A DNA stretch of 64,000 nt from Azospirillaceae bacterium (GCA_035645145.1 DASQNC010000002.1:142210-206209), one strand, 5' to 3'; shown: positions 17,130 through 25,787, counted from the stretch's first letter. Made by a program: numbers and translations. Notes: a model not told the origin generated them from the sequence alone.

Positions 17130-17657
17130 TCAGTCGTCGGGGTAGGCCGTCAAAATGAGAAACGGACGGCCGTCGATCTTGCGCAGGACGATCGTTGCTT
17201 CGATGGCGGGTTTGGGCCGGCCGCCGCGGGGCAGGATGCGGCCCACCACCTCCCGCCCGCGGTATCGCAGGACCAGGGTTCGGTCATCCGGGGCTGCGCG
17301 CCAGCGTTCGATTCGGCGCTGGTTCCCGGTATCGGCCAGTGCCCGGTCGACGACACACTGCGCCGTGGACAGATCCGTGAAGGTCGAGGCGGCCGCGATT
17401 CGGGGTTCGCGCTCCAACCGGGCGTGCAGGTCGGCGTCGGACAGGCCCACATGACGCGCGAGGGTGTGGCCGAGCGGCGGCCGGCCCTCGTGCGTGCGCA
17501 GGTCGTGCGCCGCCGGCCGCTCCGTCGGGCAGGTGCCCGGGACCGGTTGCGGGGTGAACTGGGCCAGCGCCGTGGCCGGCAGGGTGAGTCCGATGGCCAG
17601 CGCAAGGGCCTGGACCAGCCACAGGACCGGGATCAAGGCGGCGAAGCGTGCGCGCAC
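17130..17657 (-). CDS. Secreted RNase A-like (CdiA-CT type) toxin
   Basis: 175 residues. A signal peptide (hydrophobic core about 8-27, likely cut after ATALA) is followed by a domain with the marks of the bacterial RNase A fold: GHTLARHVGLSDADLHARLEREPRI (catalytic His64 or His69, and Arg80), the conserved STFTDLSTAQCVVDRAL motif, and the terminal FLILTAYP whose T170-x-Y172 matches the Thr-x-Tyr of the CdiA-CT RNase A family. Such domains normally sit at the end of huge CdiA or other polymorphic toxins; here it is a free exported protein with its likely immunity gene behind it. Activity is inferred. Confidence 0.65.
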   Translation of the reverse strand: MRARFAALIPVLWLVQALALAIGLTLPATALAQFTPQPVPGTCPTERPAAHDLRTHEGRPPLGHTLARHVGLSDADLHARLEREPRIAAASTFTDLSTAQCVVDRALADTGNQRRIERWRAAPDDRTLVLRYRGREVVGRILPRGGRPKPAIEATIVLRKIDGRPFLILTAYPDD

Positions 17658-17685
17658 GGCCGGAAACGCGTCCCGAGACGGCGCC

Positions 17686-18303
17686 TCAGAACCGTTCGGA
17701 CAGCCAGATGGCGGCGCGGCTGCCCGCCTTGATGGCTGCCGACAGGAGTTGGTAGGCCGGGGCCAATTCGGCTTCGTGGGCCAAGCCGATGTCGCGGTGC
17801 TCCAGCTCCTCGGCCCGGAACCGCTCGATGGTGTCCTTCAACTCGCCATCCTGCGGGCCGAGGCGTTCCGCCTGGTCGGCGTAGTGCTGGTCGATGACCT
17901 CTTCCACCGCCACGGTGCACGCCATGGCGGCGCGCTCGCCCATGAGCGCGGTGACGGCGCCGAGTGCGAAGCCCGCCAAATGCCAGACGGGCTGCAGCAC
18001 GGTCGGGCGGACATGCCGCTTGGCAATGAGGTGCTCGAACGTTTCGAGGTGGACCTGTTCCTGCTCGGCCATGTGGCGCAGCAAGGGGGCCTTGTCGGAC
18101 TTGCCGAGCACGGCCAACTGGCCCTCGTAGATGCGCTTGGCGCCATACTCGCCGGCATGGTTCACGCGGATCATCCGCGCCACCTGCTCCTTGTAGGGGC
18201 GGTCGCCGGGCAGGGGGCGCCGCCGGGCGGGAGCCGGATGGGGACGCGGATGGTCCACCGTGGCCGGCGCAGGGCCGGTGGCGGTCACGGGTTCGGCGGT
18301 CAC
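17686..18303 (-). CDS. coq7: Demethoxyubiquinone hydroxylase
   Basis: 205 residues. A di-iron monooxygenase that performs the C6 hydroxylation step of ubiquinone synthesis. Iron ligands appear in order: the N-terminal MIRVNHAGEYGAKRIYEGQ, EQEQVHLETF, VEEVIDQHYADQ and EELEHRDIG, the Glu and ExxH pairs of the Coq7 family. The start is GTG at 18303, overlapping the dsbB stop as GTGA, so translation is coupled. The first 45 residues are Pro/Ala-rich and not conserved; a later start is possible. Confidence 0.93.
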   Translation of the reverse strand: MTAEPVTATGPAPATVDHPRPHPAPARRRPLPGDRPYKEQVARMIRVNHAGEYGAKRIYEGQLAVLGKSDKAPLLRHMAEQEQVHLETFEHLIAKRHVRPTVLQPVWHLAGFALGAVTALMGERAAMACTVAVEEVIDQHYADQAERLGPQDGELKDTIERFRAEELEHRDIGLAHEAELAPAYQLLSAAIKAGSRAAIWLSERF

Positions 18304-18821
18304 GGGCGCTCCGATGCAAAGGCACGGGCGGCACCGGCAAAGGCCAGGGCGCCCAGAACGAGGGAAATGAGGAAGTTCCATCCGGCCATGGACACGCCGG
18401 CCAGCGACCACGCGGCCTGGTCGCAGCGGACCACGGGGGCGTTCATGACCATCGCGCGCAGCTCCTCCAGCGAAGCGGCGCTCTGGGTGGAACCACAGCC
18501 GGGCGTACCGGCCCACCAGTGCTGCTCCACGCCGACGTGGAAGGCGGCGATCCCCGCGCCGATCCACAGGGCGGCCCCGGCCAGCGCCAGCAACCCTCCC
18601 AGCAGTCCCGCCTGCACCGGGCGGCTGCCGCAGGCCAGCAGGGCGAGCAGGGCCAGGACCATGGCGATTCCATGGGGCCACCGTTGCCAGATGCACAGGA
18701 TGCACGGTGCCAGGCCACCGACATATTGGAACAGCAATGCGCCACCCAAGGTGGCGGCGCTGGCCAGTAACACGGTGGCTGCGGACAGCCGGGGATGGGG
18801 CAGGGCATTGGCTGCTGTCAT
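18300..18821 (-). CDS. dsbB: DsbB-family disulfide bond formation protein
   Basis: 173 residues with four or five membrane helices. The first periplasmic loop has APCILCIWQRWPH (Cys40 and Cys43), and a second cysteine pair lies in GTPGCGST and VVRCDQ, the two redox sites of DsbB. It would reoxidise a DsbA partner and pass electrons to quinone. The gene is translationally coupled to coq7, a quinone-synthesis enzyme, which suits its quinone dependence. The ATG at 18821 is chosen because the frame before it is non-hydrophobic and not family-like. Confidence 0.9.
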   Translation of the reverse strand: MTAANALPHPRLSAATVLLASAATLGGALLFQYVGGLAPCILCIWQRWPHGIAMVLALLALLACGSRPVQAGLLGGLLALAGAALWIGAGIAAFHVGVEQHWWAGTPGCGSTQSAASLEELRAMVMNAPVVRCDQAAWSLAGVSMAGWNFLISLVLGALAFAGAARAFASERP

Positions 18822-18957
18822 GACCGGAATATGCCATGACCGACCCGGAGCCGGGAGAGCGCCAAGGTGCCGCGGCGTCTGTCCGCATCTATTCCGCGAA
18901 AACCCGTTCAAACCCGGTTGACCGGACAGGGTCGGTCGTAGCAGTGTGCGCGCCCGT

Positions 18958-19044
18958 GCCCCTGTGGCGGAACCGGTAGACGCGGCAGACTCAAAATCTG
19001 TTGCCCGGAAGGGCGTGGGAGTTCGAGTCTCCCCGGGGGCACCA
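18958..19044 (+). tRNA. tRNA-Leu (CAA)
   Basis: 87 bases including an encoded CCA at 19042-19044. The acceptor strands GCCCCTG and CGGGGGC pair, with one G-T. The anticodon stem GCAGA/TCTGT encloses the loop CTCAAAA, giving anticodon CAA. The T arm is GGGAG-TTCGAGT-CTCCC, and a long variable arm (TGCCCGGAAGGGCG region) marks a class II tRNA, as leucine tRNAs are. Confidence 0.96.
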
Positions 19045-19064
19045 TTTTACGGAATATCGCCGCC

Positions 19065-19445
19065 TCAGTGGCTCGGAGCCGTGGGGCGTGGCGCGGTGGC
19101 GAGCAGGGATGCGAGCGTCCGCCGCAGTTCTTCCCGGTGGATCGGCTTTCCAATGCGCGGGTAACCACGCAGGTGGTCCGGCAGCAAGGCGGGGCTTTCG
19201 TAGCCGGTGACGAAGGCGAAGGGAATGCGGCCGCCCGCCAAGCGGTCGGCGATCCCAATGGACAGTTCGCCATCCAGATCGATGTCCAGGATGGCGGCAT
19301 CGATAACGTCCGTATTCAAAATGGCGTGGGCTTCCGCGACGCTCGTCGCAATGCAGGTGGACTCGTATCCGAAGGACCGGATTGTCGCCTCGATCGCCCA
19401 GCCAATAAGGAATACGTCTTCGACGATGAGAACTTTTGGTTTCAA
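19065..19445 (-). CDS. Stand-alone response regulator receiver protein
   Basis: 126 residues, a single receiver domain with no output domain. The acidic pair is in VLIVEDVF, the phospho-acceptor is Asp54 in AAILDIDL, Thr80 is in FVTGYE and Lys100 in IGKP. It would be phosphorylated by a histidine kinase and act by protein contact, as CheY-like or general-stress receivers do. No kinase gene is in the window. Start ATG at 19445. Confidence 0.92.
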   Translation of the reverse strand: MKPKVLIVEDVFLIGWAIEATIRSFGYESTCIATSVAEAHAILNTDVIDAAILDIDLDGELSIGIADRLAGGRIPFAFVTGYESPALLPDHLRGYPRIGKPIHREELRRTLASLLATAPRPTAPSH

Positions 19446-19573
19446 TATCGGCTCTCCACCCTTCTTGATAGGCTAGGGCGGACAAATATGAATGTGCAAG
19501 TTCTTTAAATGCATAAACCAAAAGGTGTGGTGGTTGTCGCGCCCTCTCTCGTGGCCCGGCCTCACCGGAAGGA

Positions 19574-19942
19574 CTAAATCCGACCGATCAGGCTGTTGCT
19601 GCGTCGGATATATTGGACAAGCAGATCCAGCAAAATTTTGACCAGCGGATCGGCGGTTTCGATTTTTGCCTCCAATTGGTGTCGGAAAATGGGCACGAGC
19701 ACGGTGTCTTCCACCGCCGTTGCCGAGGCAGACCGCACCCCGCCATCGAGCAACGCGATTTCACCGAAAAAGCCTCCGGGGATGATGAAGTCCAGCGTGA
19801 CGCTTTGGTTGTTCACCATGCGGCTGATCTGGACACGGCCACGTTCGAGGAAGTAGGCGCAGTTCCCTGGATCGCCCTCTTTGAAGACTGGGGTGCCGGC
19901 ATGGAACACATGGCGGTTCAGCGCCGACAGCTCTCTTTCCAT
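19574..19942 (-). CDS. Cyclic nucleotide-binding domain protein
   Basis: 122 residues making one cNMP-binding domain: FHAGTPVFKEGDPGNCAYFLERGRVQISR and the phosphate-binding cassette region IIPGGFFGEIALLDGGVRSASATAVEDTVL. The cassette keeps the FGEIALL helix and an Arg. No DNA-binding or kinase domain follows, so it is not a CRP regulator; it probably senses cAMP or cGMP and acts on a partner. The ATG at 19942 has GGGAAGG about 6 bases upstream; the frame stays open further upstream, but that part is not domain-like. Confidence 0.82.
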   Translation of the reverse strand: MERELSALNRHVFHAGTPVFKEGDPGNCAYFLERGRVQISRMVNNQSVTLDFIIPGGFFGEIALLDGGVRSASATAVEDTVLVPIFRHQLEAKIETADPLVKILLDLLVQYIRRSNSLIGRI

Positions 19943-20418
19943 GGATGCCTTCCCAATGGGCGTCGCGGCTCTGCCGCCTCGAATTTCCGCAATCCGGCCA
20001 AGCTCCGCAAGTGCATTGCTGATGCGCACGCACGCGCTGCGTGCGTGGGGCAGCCCCGGCGGCTGCGTCCCGTGCCGGTTTTCACACTGCATCGGGGCGG
20101 GAGTGGCTCCGATTTGAAAATCCGCTGTTCGGACGGGGGCGCGGTCCTGGATTCATTGCGACCGTACGCGGGCAATGCGGTGTAGCTCAAAGGTGGTCGT
20201 CTGTATGCACCAACGTATACATCCAAAGGTGGATGAGAGCGGGGCGCCCACCCCTGTAGAAGGTCTACCACCATCGCTACGGCCTTATGCCTCAGCGTGT
20301 TTTCCGGGGGCTTCGGCAGCACGTAAAACACTTCCGTGCGACCGCGCGAATTGTGCGACTGGCGCCGAGATACCACTATCCGGTATACAATATCTGACCG
20401 GGACAGGCGGAGCGGGAC
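19943..20418. other. Intergenic region before the HTH regulator
   Basis: About 476 bases without a convincing gene. Two GTATAC palindromes (near 20213 and 20383) and a GTAGAAGGTCTAC palindrome (near 20256) may be regulator sites. TATACAAT at 20384-20391 resembles a -10 element for the downstream HTH gene, but I could not find a well-spaced -35. Confidence 0.4.
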
Positions 20419-20979
20419 GTGACGGACGTCAATATGAAGACGAGGCGGCGTCGGGCAGGGCATAGGAACTTTGACGCCCATGTTGGGCAGCGAGTTCGCC
20501 TGCGGCGTACGCTTCTTGGAATGAGTCAAGAGAAGCTGGGTGAGGCCCTGGGCCTGACGTTCCAGCAAATCCAGAAGTATGAGCGGGGCGCCAACCGCAT
20601 CTCCGCTGGAACGCTTTACCGGCTCGCCCAGATCCTGGACGTTCCGGTCAGCTTCTTCTTCGATGGTCTTGATGAAACCGCCGATGGCCGCGCCCCGCAG
20701 GGCGACGCGTCCGATGCGGTCCTGACCCGGCGGGAAGCCCGCATCCTGCGTCTGTCCCGCCGCGCTCCGGTCGACGTCGTCGAGCAGGTGGTGGGCCTGT
20801 TGTCCGCCGTCTGCCGTGATGGGCAGGAGGTGGATGATTTGGGCGACGAGGCGTCGACCGACACCACCGCAGCCGCAGCGGCAGCGATGAAGCGCGCCCA
20901 ACAAGAGCGGCGCAGGCGGCGTTACGGGGCGGTCTGGGATCCAAGCGACATCGGGGCGGCTGCCCGCGACCACCGCTGA
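20419..20979 (+). CDS. XRE-family helix-turn-helix regulator
   Basis: 186 residues. The HTH lies at about residues 22-76: VGQRVRLRRTLLGMSQEKLGEALGLTFQQIQKYERGANRISAGTLYRLAQILDVPVSFFF is a textbook XRE/cro fold. The C-terminal half is charged with an Ala run (TAAAAAAM) and no known domain. Such regulators are common in Azospirillum-type genomes. The start is GTG at 20419; ATG at 20434 is an alternative. The gene ends 6 bases before a large palindrome. Confidence 0.88.
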   Translation: MTDVNMKTRRRRAGHRNFDAHVGQRVRLRRTLLGMSQEKLGEALGLTFQQIQKYERGANRISAGTLYRLAQILDVPVSFFFDGLDETADGRAPQGDASDAVLTRREARILRLSRRAPVDVVEQVVGLLSAVCRDGQEVDDLGDEASTDTTAAAAAAMKRAQQERRRRRYGAVWDPSDIGAAARDHR

Positions 20980-20985
20980 TCCGCA

Positions 20986-21029
20986 ACCCGCTGCGGCACC
21001 GGTGTGGCGACACCGGTGCCGCAGCGGGT
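20986..21029. terminator. Perfect 20-bp palindromic hairpin
   Basis: 20986-21005 is the exact reverse complement of 21010-21029, with loop GGCG. It sits between the end of the HTH gene and the end of the converging small gene, so it could act as a shared terminator on both strands, although neither side has a T tract. Confidence 0.6.
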
Positions 21030-21070
21030 GGTCCGTTCACGTATCTTTTCGGGGATCCTGAAGCCGCGGC

Positions 21071-21301
21071 TCAATAGCCGTGGCGGAATCGCCCCAGCAG
21101 GCGGGCCAGCAGGCCCCGTTTGCCACGCTGCGGCTGTCGCGCGTCCACCAGCGTCGCGTGTGCCCGGGTCGTCGCCTTCCGGGCCATCCACTGCTCCAAC
21201 GTCATTCCGGCCTTGGCGGCACGGCGCGCCTCGTATTCGCGCTGTCCCTTCGACAGTTGCGCGACGGTGTCCTGCACGTTTGGTCTCCGGAATCCGGTCA
21301 T
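21071..21301 (-). CDS. Small basic hypothetical protein
   Basis: 76 residues beginning MTGFRRPNVQDTVAQLSKGQREYEARRAAKAGMTLEQWMARK. Strongly basic, helical in the middle, with a hydrophobic basic tail (RGLLARLLGRFRHGY) that could bind nucleic acid or a membrane face. Family not recognised. It converges on the HTH gene and diverges from trkH. Confidence 0.5.
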   Translation of the reverse strand: MTGFRRPNVQDTVAQLSKGQREYEARRAAKAGMTLEQWMARKATTRAHATLVDARQPQRGKRGLLARLLGRFRHGY

Positions 21302-21450
21302 TGATGGCGGAAGGTGGCGCTGCACCGGGGGCCTTGCAAGTGGGCCTCCGGGTATCCTGGCGGCCCGCACACGGCCCATCGTGGACCGGGAGGGACTCCC
21401 CTGCTAGGGTGCGCGCAATCTTGTCCGTAGCACAACCACAAGCGAGCGCG

Positions 21451-22905
21451 ATGGGCGCCATCGACGTCCGGCCGGTCCTGTACGTGATCGGCAGCATGCT
21501 GGGCATCATCGCCATCGCCATGCTGATCCCCATGGCGGCCGACCTCACGACCGGCCATCGGGATTGGCAGGCCTTTGCGGTCTCGGCATTGGTCACCTTG
21601 TTCTTCGGCGTATTGATCATGCTGACCAACCGCACACCGGGCGTGCGGTTGTCGCTCCGCCAAACCTTCCTCCTGACCACCCTCAGCTGGATCGCGGTCT
21701 GCGTCTGTGCGGCGATCCCGTTCTCCTTCACCGAGGTCCGCCTCAGTTACACCGATGCGCTCTTCGAGGCGACGTCGGGTCTGACGTCGACCGGGGCGAC
21801 GGTGATCGCCGGCCTGGACACGGCGCCGGCCGGCATCCTGTTATGGCGTGCCTTGCTGAACTGGCTGGGCGGCATCGGAATCGTCGCACTCGGCATTGCC
21901 ATCCTGCCGTTCCTGCGGGTCGGCGGAATGCAGCTTTTCAAGTCCGAGTCGTCGGACAAGTCGGAAAAGGTCCTTCCCCGCGCCGCCGACCTGGCGTTCG
22001 CACTGGGGTGGGTCTACCTGATTCTGACGCTGGCCTGCGCCGCCCTGCTGGCGCTGGCGGGCATGCCCATGTTCGATGCGGTCTGCCACGCCATGACGGC
22101 GCTTGCGACCGGCGGCTTTTCGACCCGCGATGCGTCCATCGGCGCCTACGGCAATCCGGCGGTGGAATGGATTGTGACGCTCTTCATGTATCTCGGTGCG
22201 TTGCCGTTCGTGCGCTTCATCAGCTTCGCGCGCGGGGACTACCGGGCGATCTGGCAGGACAGTCAGGTTCGCCGTTTCACCTACATGCTGCTGGCGATCG
22301 GTGGCGGCCTGGGTCTGTGGGTCAGTGCCACCCAGGGGGTGTCCATACCGACCGGACTTCGTCTGGCGATGTTCAACGTGGTGTCCATCGTCACCACGAC
22401 CGGCTTCGTGACGACGGACTACCAGCTCTGGGGGGCGCCGGCCGTCAGCCTGTTCTTCGTGCTGATGCTGCTGGGTGGATGCACCGGTTCCACGTCCGGC
22501 GGCATCAAGATGTTCCGGCTTGAACTGTTGGCCCTGGTGCTGCGCCAGCAGGTGTCGCGCCTGTACACGCCACGGCGCGTCATGCCGCTGACCTACAATG
22601 GAAAGCCGGTGGACACCGACATCTTGTTGTCGGCAACGGCGTTCGTGTTCGTCTATCTGGCCGCACTTTTGCTGATCGGCCTGGTTTTGGGGCTTATGGG
22701 GCTGGATCTGGTGACGGCAGTGACCGGCGCCACTATGGCGGTCGGCAACATCGGTCCGGGGCTGGGGGACATCATCGGTCCTGCCGGCAACTTCTCCAGC
22801 CTGCCGGACGGGGTCAAATGGGTTCTGTCGTTCGGAATGCTGCTGGGACGGCTGGAACTGTTCACCGTCCTCGTGCTGCTGAGCCCGCGCTTCTGGCGCG
22901 CGTGA
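21451..22905 (+). CDS. trkH: TrkH-family potassium uptake protein
   Basis: 484 residues, the standard TrkH length, all membrane helices and pore loops. Four selectivity-filter repeats are visible: SGLTSTGAT, TALATGGFST, SIVTTTGFVTT and MAVGNIGPGLG, as expected of the KtrB/TrkH fold. It moves K+ inward, usually gated by a TrkA subunit, which is not in this window. The ATG at 21451 is preferred because the family starts shortly before the first helix; the open frame upstream is Pro-rich and unrelated. Confidence 0.95.
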   Translation: MGAIDVRPVLYVIGSMLGIIAIAMLIPMAADLTTGHRDWQAFAVSALVTLFFGVLIMLTNRTPGVRLSLRQTFLLTTLSWIAVCVCAAIPFSFTEVRLSYTDALFEATSGLTSTGATVIAGLDTAPAGILLWRALLNWLGGIGIVALGIAILPFLRVGGMQLFKSESSDKSEKVLPRAADLAFALGWVYLILTLACAALLALAGMPMFDAVCHAMTALATGGFSTRDASIGAYGNPAVEWIVTLFMYLGALPFVRFISFARGDYRAIWQDSQVRRFTYMLLAIGGGLGLWVSATQGVSIPTGLRLAMFNVVSIVTTTGFVTTDYQLWGAPAVSLFFVLMLLGGCTGSTSGGIKMFRLELLALVLRQQVSRLYTPRRVMPLTYNGKPVDTDILLSATAFVFVYLAALLLIGLVLGLMGLDLVTAVTGATMAVGNIGPGLGDIIGPAGNFSSLPDGVKWVLSFGMLLGRLELFTVLVLLSPRFWRA

Positions 22906-23029
22906 CAGCCGCCCGGCCGGGACGAGCTGCGGCGTAACAGCCGCCTCGCCGTCATGACCAGCCGGTGCGATCGGTGGCTATTCTCAACTCGGCTCCGGAG
23001 CCGGGGCAGCGCGATCGGGTCCAAAAGGA

Positions 23030-23062
23030 AAGGCCCCCTCCGCTTGCGGCGGAGGGGGCCTT
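23030..23062 (-). terminator. Rho-independent terminator of the GH17-GT2 gene
   Basis: A 14-bp GC-rich stem (23030-23043 with 23049-23062), a 5-base loop and, on the minus strand, the tail TCCTTTTGG. It lies about 50 bases beyond the stop of the glucan synthase gene. Confidence 0.8.
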
Positions 23063-23111
23063 ATCACCTGGTCATGTCCGCTGGCGGCCTCTCCGACCGG
23101 CAGCAGGGGTG

Positions 23112-25787
23112 TCAGTCCGCGGCCTGCACCGGCGTTGCCGTGACCGGGCGGCGGCCCACCAGGGCCCGCCAATCCGGCACCGCGTTGATCATCGATGTCA
23201 CCAGCGCGGCCAAGTAGGGCAGGGACTGCACCAGCAGCAGCGCGATCCACAGGAACGCGTCCCGGTTCTCCTTGCCGTAGCCGATGAACAGGGCCGCCGC
23301 CGCGGTCCACAGGCCGCTCATCAGCATCAGTTCCTCGCGGGCGCCCAGGATGCCCTGGATCAGCGCCGGCTTGTCCGCGCACTTCGGGGTGCGGAAGAAC
23401 GGCCGGCCGCTGGTGAAGATGCCCTGCCAGATGGCCCGGCCCACGGTGTGGGTCAACGCCATGCCGGCCACCGCCGCGCCGAACCGGCCGCCCCAGCCGC
23501 ACGGCACGCGGCTGGCGTAAAGCCAGAACCCGGCGACGACCTTGAACGTGAAGGCGGCGACCATCGGGATCATGAACGTGGTCGGCGGGAACTCGAACAG
23601 GTGGCTGAGCGGGCCCAGGCCGATCTGGTTCACCCAGGCGCGGCCGTAGATTTCGCCCAACCAGATGGCAATCGGCTGCAGCATCAGGCCGAAGGACCAG
23701 AAGATCGCGGCGGTGGCGAACACCAGATGCGCGGCGTCCGCGAACCAGGGCATCCAGCCGGCGATGAAATGGTACTTCTGCTCGCCGTTCAGCTTGCGCG
23801 CACCGGGCAGGAACTCCCGGAAGTGCTTTTTCATGATCTGAACCGAGCCGTAGGCCCAGCGGAAGCGCTGCTTCTTGTAGGCCTCGAAGCTGTCGGGGAC
23901 CACGCCCTTGCCGAAGCTGTCGGGCATGTAGACCGCCTCGTAGCCGGCCTCGAACAGGCGCAGGCCCAGCTCGGCATCCTCGGTGATGCACCATTCCGCC
24001 CAGCGGCCGACCTCGTCCAGCGCCGACTTGCGGATGATGGTCATCGTGCCGTGCTGGATGATGGCGTTCCGCTCGTTGCGCTGGAGCATGCCGATGTGGA
24101 AGAAGCCGGCATACTCCCAGTTCAGCATGGTCTGGAAGGTGTCGCCCTCGTAGTCGCGGTAGTCCTGCGGCGACTGGACGAAGCCCACCTCCTTGCGGTC
24201 GAAATAGGGGACCGTGCTCGACAGCCAGTCCGGGCGGACCTGGTAGTCGCTGTCGATGACCGCGATCAGTTCGGCATCGGGAGCCGTCTGGTCGAGGCCG
24301 AAGTTGAGCGCACCGGCCTTGAAGCCCGGCCAGCTCGGCAGGTGGAAGAAGCGGAACCGCGGACCCAGCTGCTGGCAGTAGGCCTCGACCGGCTTCCAGA
24401 TCGCCTCGTCCTTGGTGTTGTTGTCGATCAGCAGGACTTCGAAGTTCGGGTAGTCGAGCTTCGCCAGCGAGTCCAGGGTCTGCATGACCATGTGCGGCGG
24501 CTCGTTGTAGCAGGGCACATGGATCGAAACCTTGGGCGCGTACGGCGAGGCCGGGGCCTTCACCGGGTAGAAGCGGCGGCGCCAGCGGTTGGCCCACACC
24601 ACCTCGGTCAGCTCCATGCCGTCGGTCAGCAGCAGCGCCAGCAGCACGAGCTGCAGGCCGATCATCACCGTCCAGACCAGGTGCGTGGACGTGGCAAGGC
24701 CGGGCTGCATCCAGTCCAGCACGGTCCACAGCAGCATGTTCACGGTGGACTGGATCAGGGCGCCGTAGAACACGAGGCCGCCCAGCTTGAGGTCGCGGCG
24801 GTACCAGACCACCAGCAGGATGGGCAGGGTCGCGATGGCCGAGGCGATACCGGCCAGGACCGGCCAGTTGGCGACCTCGAGGATCTCGCCCTCCATCGGG
24901 AACTTCGGCTGGCGCCACGCGTCCCAGATGCCCCAGGTCACGCCGGCGGTGCCTTCGAGCGTCCGCTTCCAGGGCTGGTCGAAGGCTTCCATGATGTAGT
25001 AGTCGATGCGGTTCTGGCTGGCGACGTTGAACCACTGGCGCAGGAACTTCGCCTGGTTCACCACCGACGCCTCGGCGGCACGGCGCCACGGGCCGTCCGA
25101 CGGCCAGCCGATCTCGCTGACCAGGATGTGCTTGTTCGGGTACTTCTGGCGCAGCTCGTTGTACCGGAACATGGCGTAGTCGACCGCCTCGTCGACCGGC
25201 ACACCTTCCCAGTAGGGGAGCAGGTGGACGGCGATGTAGTCCACGGCTGCCACCAGTTCGGGGTGGTCCAACCAGACGTGCCAGGGCTCCGCGGTCGAGA
25301 CCGGGACGTTCACCTGGCGGCGCACCCGCTGGATGTATTCGATGGCCTGCGGGACCGTGACGTCGGTGCGCAGGATCGCCTCGTTGCCGACGATGACGCG
25401 GCGCACGTTGGGGTTGGCGCGCGTCAGGCGGACGAGGTTCGCGATCTCGGGTTCGTCGATCTCGGGCTTGCCCTGGATCCAGGCGCCCATGGTCACGGTC
25501 AGGCCGTGGGTGCGGGCGACCGACGGCACCAGGTCGGCGTTGTTCTGGGTCGAATAGGTGCGCACGCCGTTCACATGGCCGCGCAACAGCTCCAGGTCGC
25601 CCTCGATGTCCTTGGCGCTCGGATGCTTGTTCTCGAGCGGGCTCTGGTCGGCCTTGTAGGGGCTGTATCCCACGCCGTTGATCGTACCGGCCCAGGGCCG
25701 TTCCGATTGGGGCCGGTTGGTCAGCGCCCAGAACCCGAGGTTCCCGAGCAGCACCAGAAGTAGAACCGCAACTGCCGTTCTGCGCAT
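23112..25787 (-). CDS. GH17-GT2 fusion, beta-glucan synthase (NdvB-like)
   Basis: 891 residues. After an N-terminal hydrophobic anchor comes a GH17 domain (about 30-310) with INGVGYSPYKADQSP, acid/base Glu in VGNEAI and nucleophile Glu in VSEIGWPSDG. Membrane helices follow, then a processive GT2 domain: HVPCYNEPPHMV, the IDSDYQV DxD motif, TEDAEL and QRFRW, then more helices. This architecture is known from beta-1,3/1,6-glucan synthases such as Bradyrhizobium NdvB, where the GT2 part makes beta-1,3-glucan and GH17 remodels it. It probably makes a periplasmic or surface beta-glucan. The ATG at 25787 opens the signal-like segment MRRTAVAVLLLVLLGN. Confidence 0.9.
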   Translation of the reverse strand: MRRTAVAVLLLVLLGNLGFWALTNRPQSERPWAGTINGVGYSPYKADQSPLENKHPSAKDIEGDLELLRGHVNGVRTYSTQNNADLVPSVARTHGLTVTMGAWIQGKPEIDEPEIANLVRLTRANPNVRRVIVGNEAILRTDVTVPQAIEYIQRVRRQVNVPVSTAEPWHVWLDHPELVAAVDYIAVHLLPYWEGVPVDEAVDYAMFRYNELRQKYPNKHILVSEIGWPSDGPWRRAAEASVVNQAKFLRQWFNVASQNRIDYYIMEAFDQPWKRTLEGTAGVTWGIWDAWRQPKFPMEGEILEVANWPVLAGIASAIATLPILLVVWYRRDLKLGGLVFYGALIQSTVNMLLWTVLDWMQPGLATSTHLVWTVMIGLQLVLLALLLTDGMELTEVVWANRWRRRFYPVKAPASPYAPKVSIHVPCYNEPPHMVMQTLDSLAKLDYPNFEVLLIDNNTKDEAIWKPVEAYCQQLGPRFRFFHLPSWPGFKAGALNFGLDQTAPDAELIAVIDSDYQVRPDWLSSTVPYFDRKEVGFVQSPQDYRDYEGDTFQTMLNWEYAGFFHIGMLQRNERNAIIQHGTMTIIRKSALDEVGRWAEWCITEDAELGLRLFEAGYEAVYMPDSFGKGVVPDSFEAYKKQRFRWAYGSVQIMKKHFREFLPGARKLNGEQKYHFIAGWMPWFADAAHLVFATAAIFWSFGLMLQPIAIWLGEIYGRAWVNQIGLGPLSHLFEFPPTTFMIPMVAAFTFKVVAGFWLYASRVPCGWGGRFGAAVAGMALTHTVGRAIWQGIFTSGRPFFRTPKCADKPALIQGILGAREELMLMSGLWTAAAALFIGYGKENRDAFLWIALLLVQSLPYLAALVTSMINAVPDWRALVGRRPVTATPVQAAD

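Noticed and set aside
18958..19044. tRNA-Leu as an integration site of a genomic island
   Set aside because: No integrase gene, no second copy of the tRNA 3' end and no composition shift were found on either side within the window.
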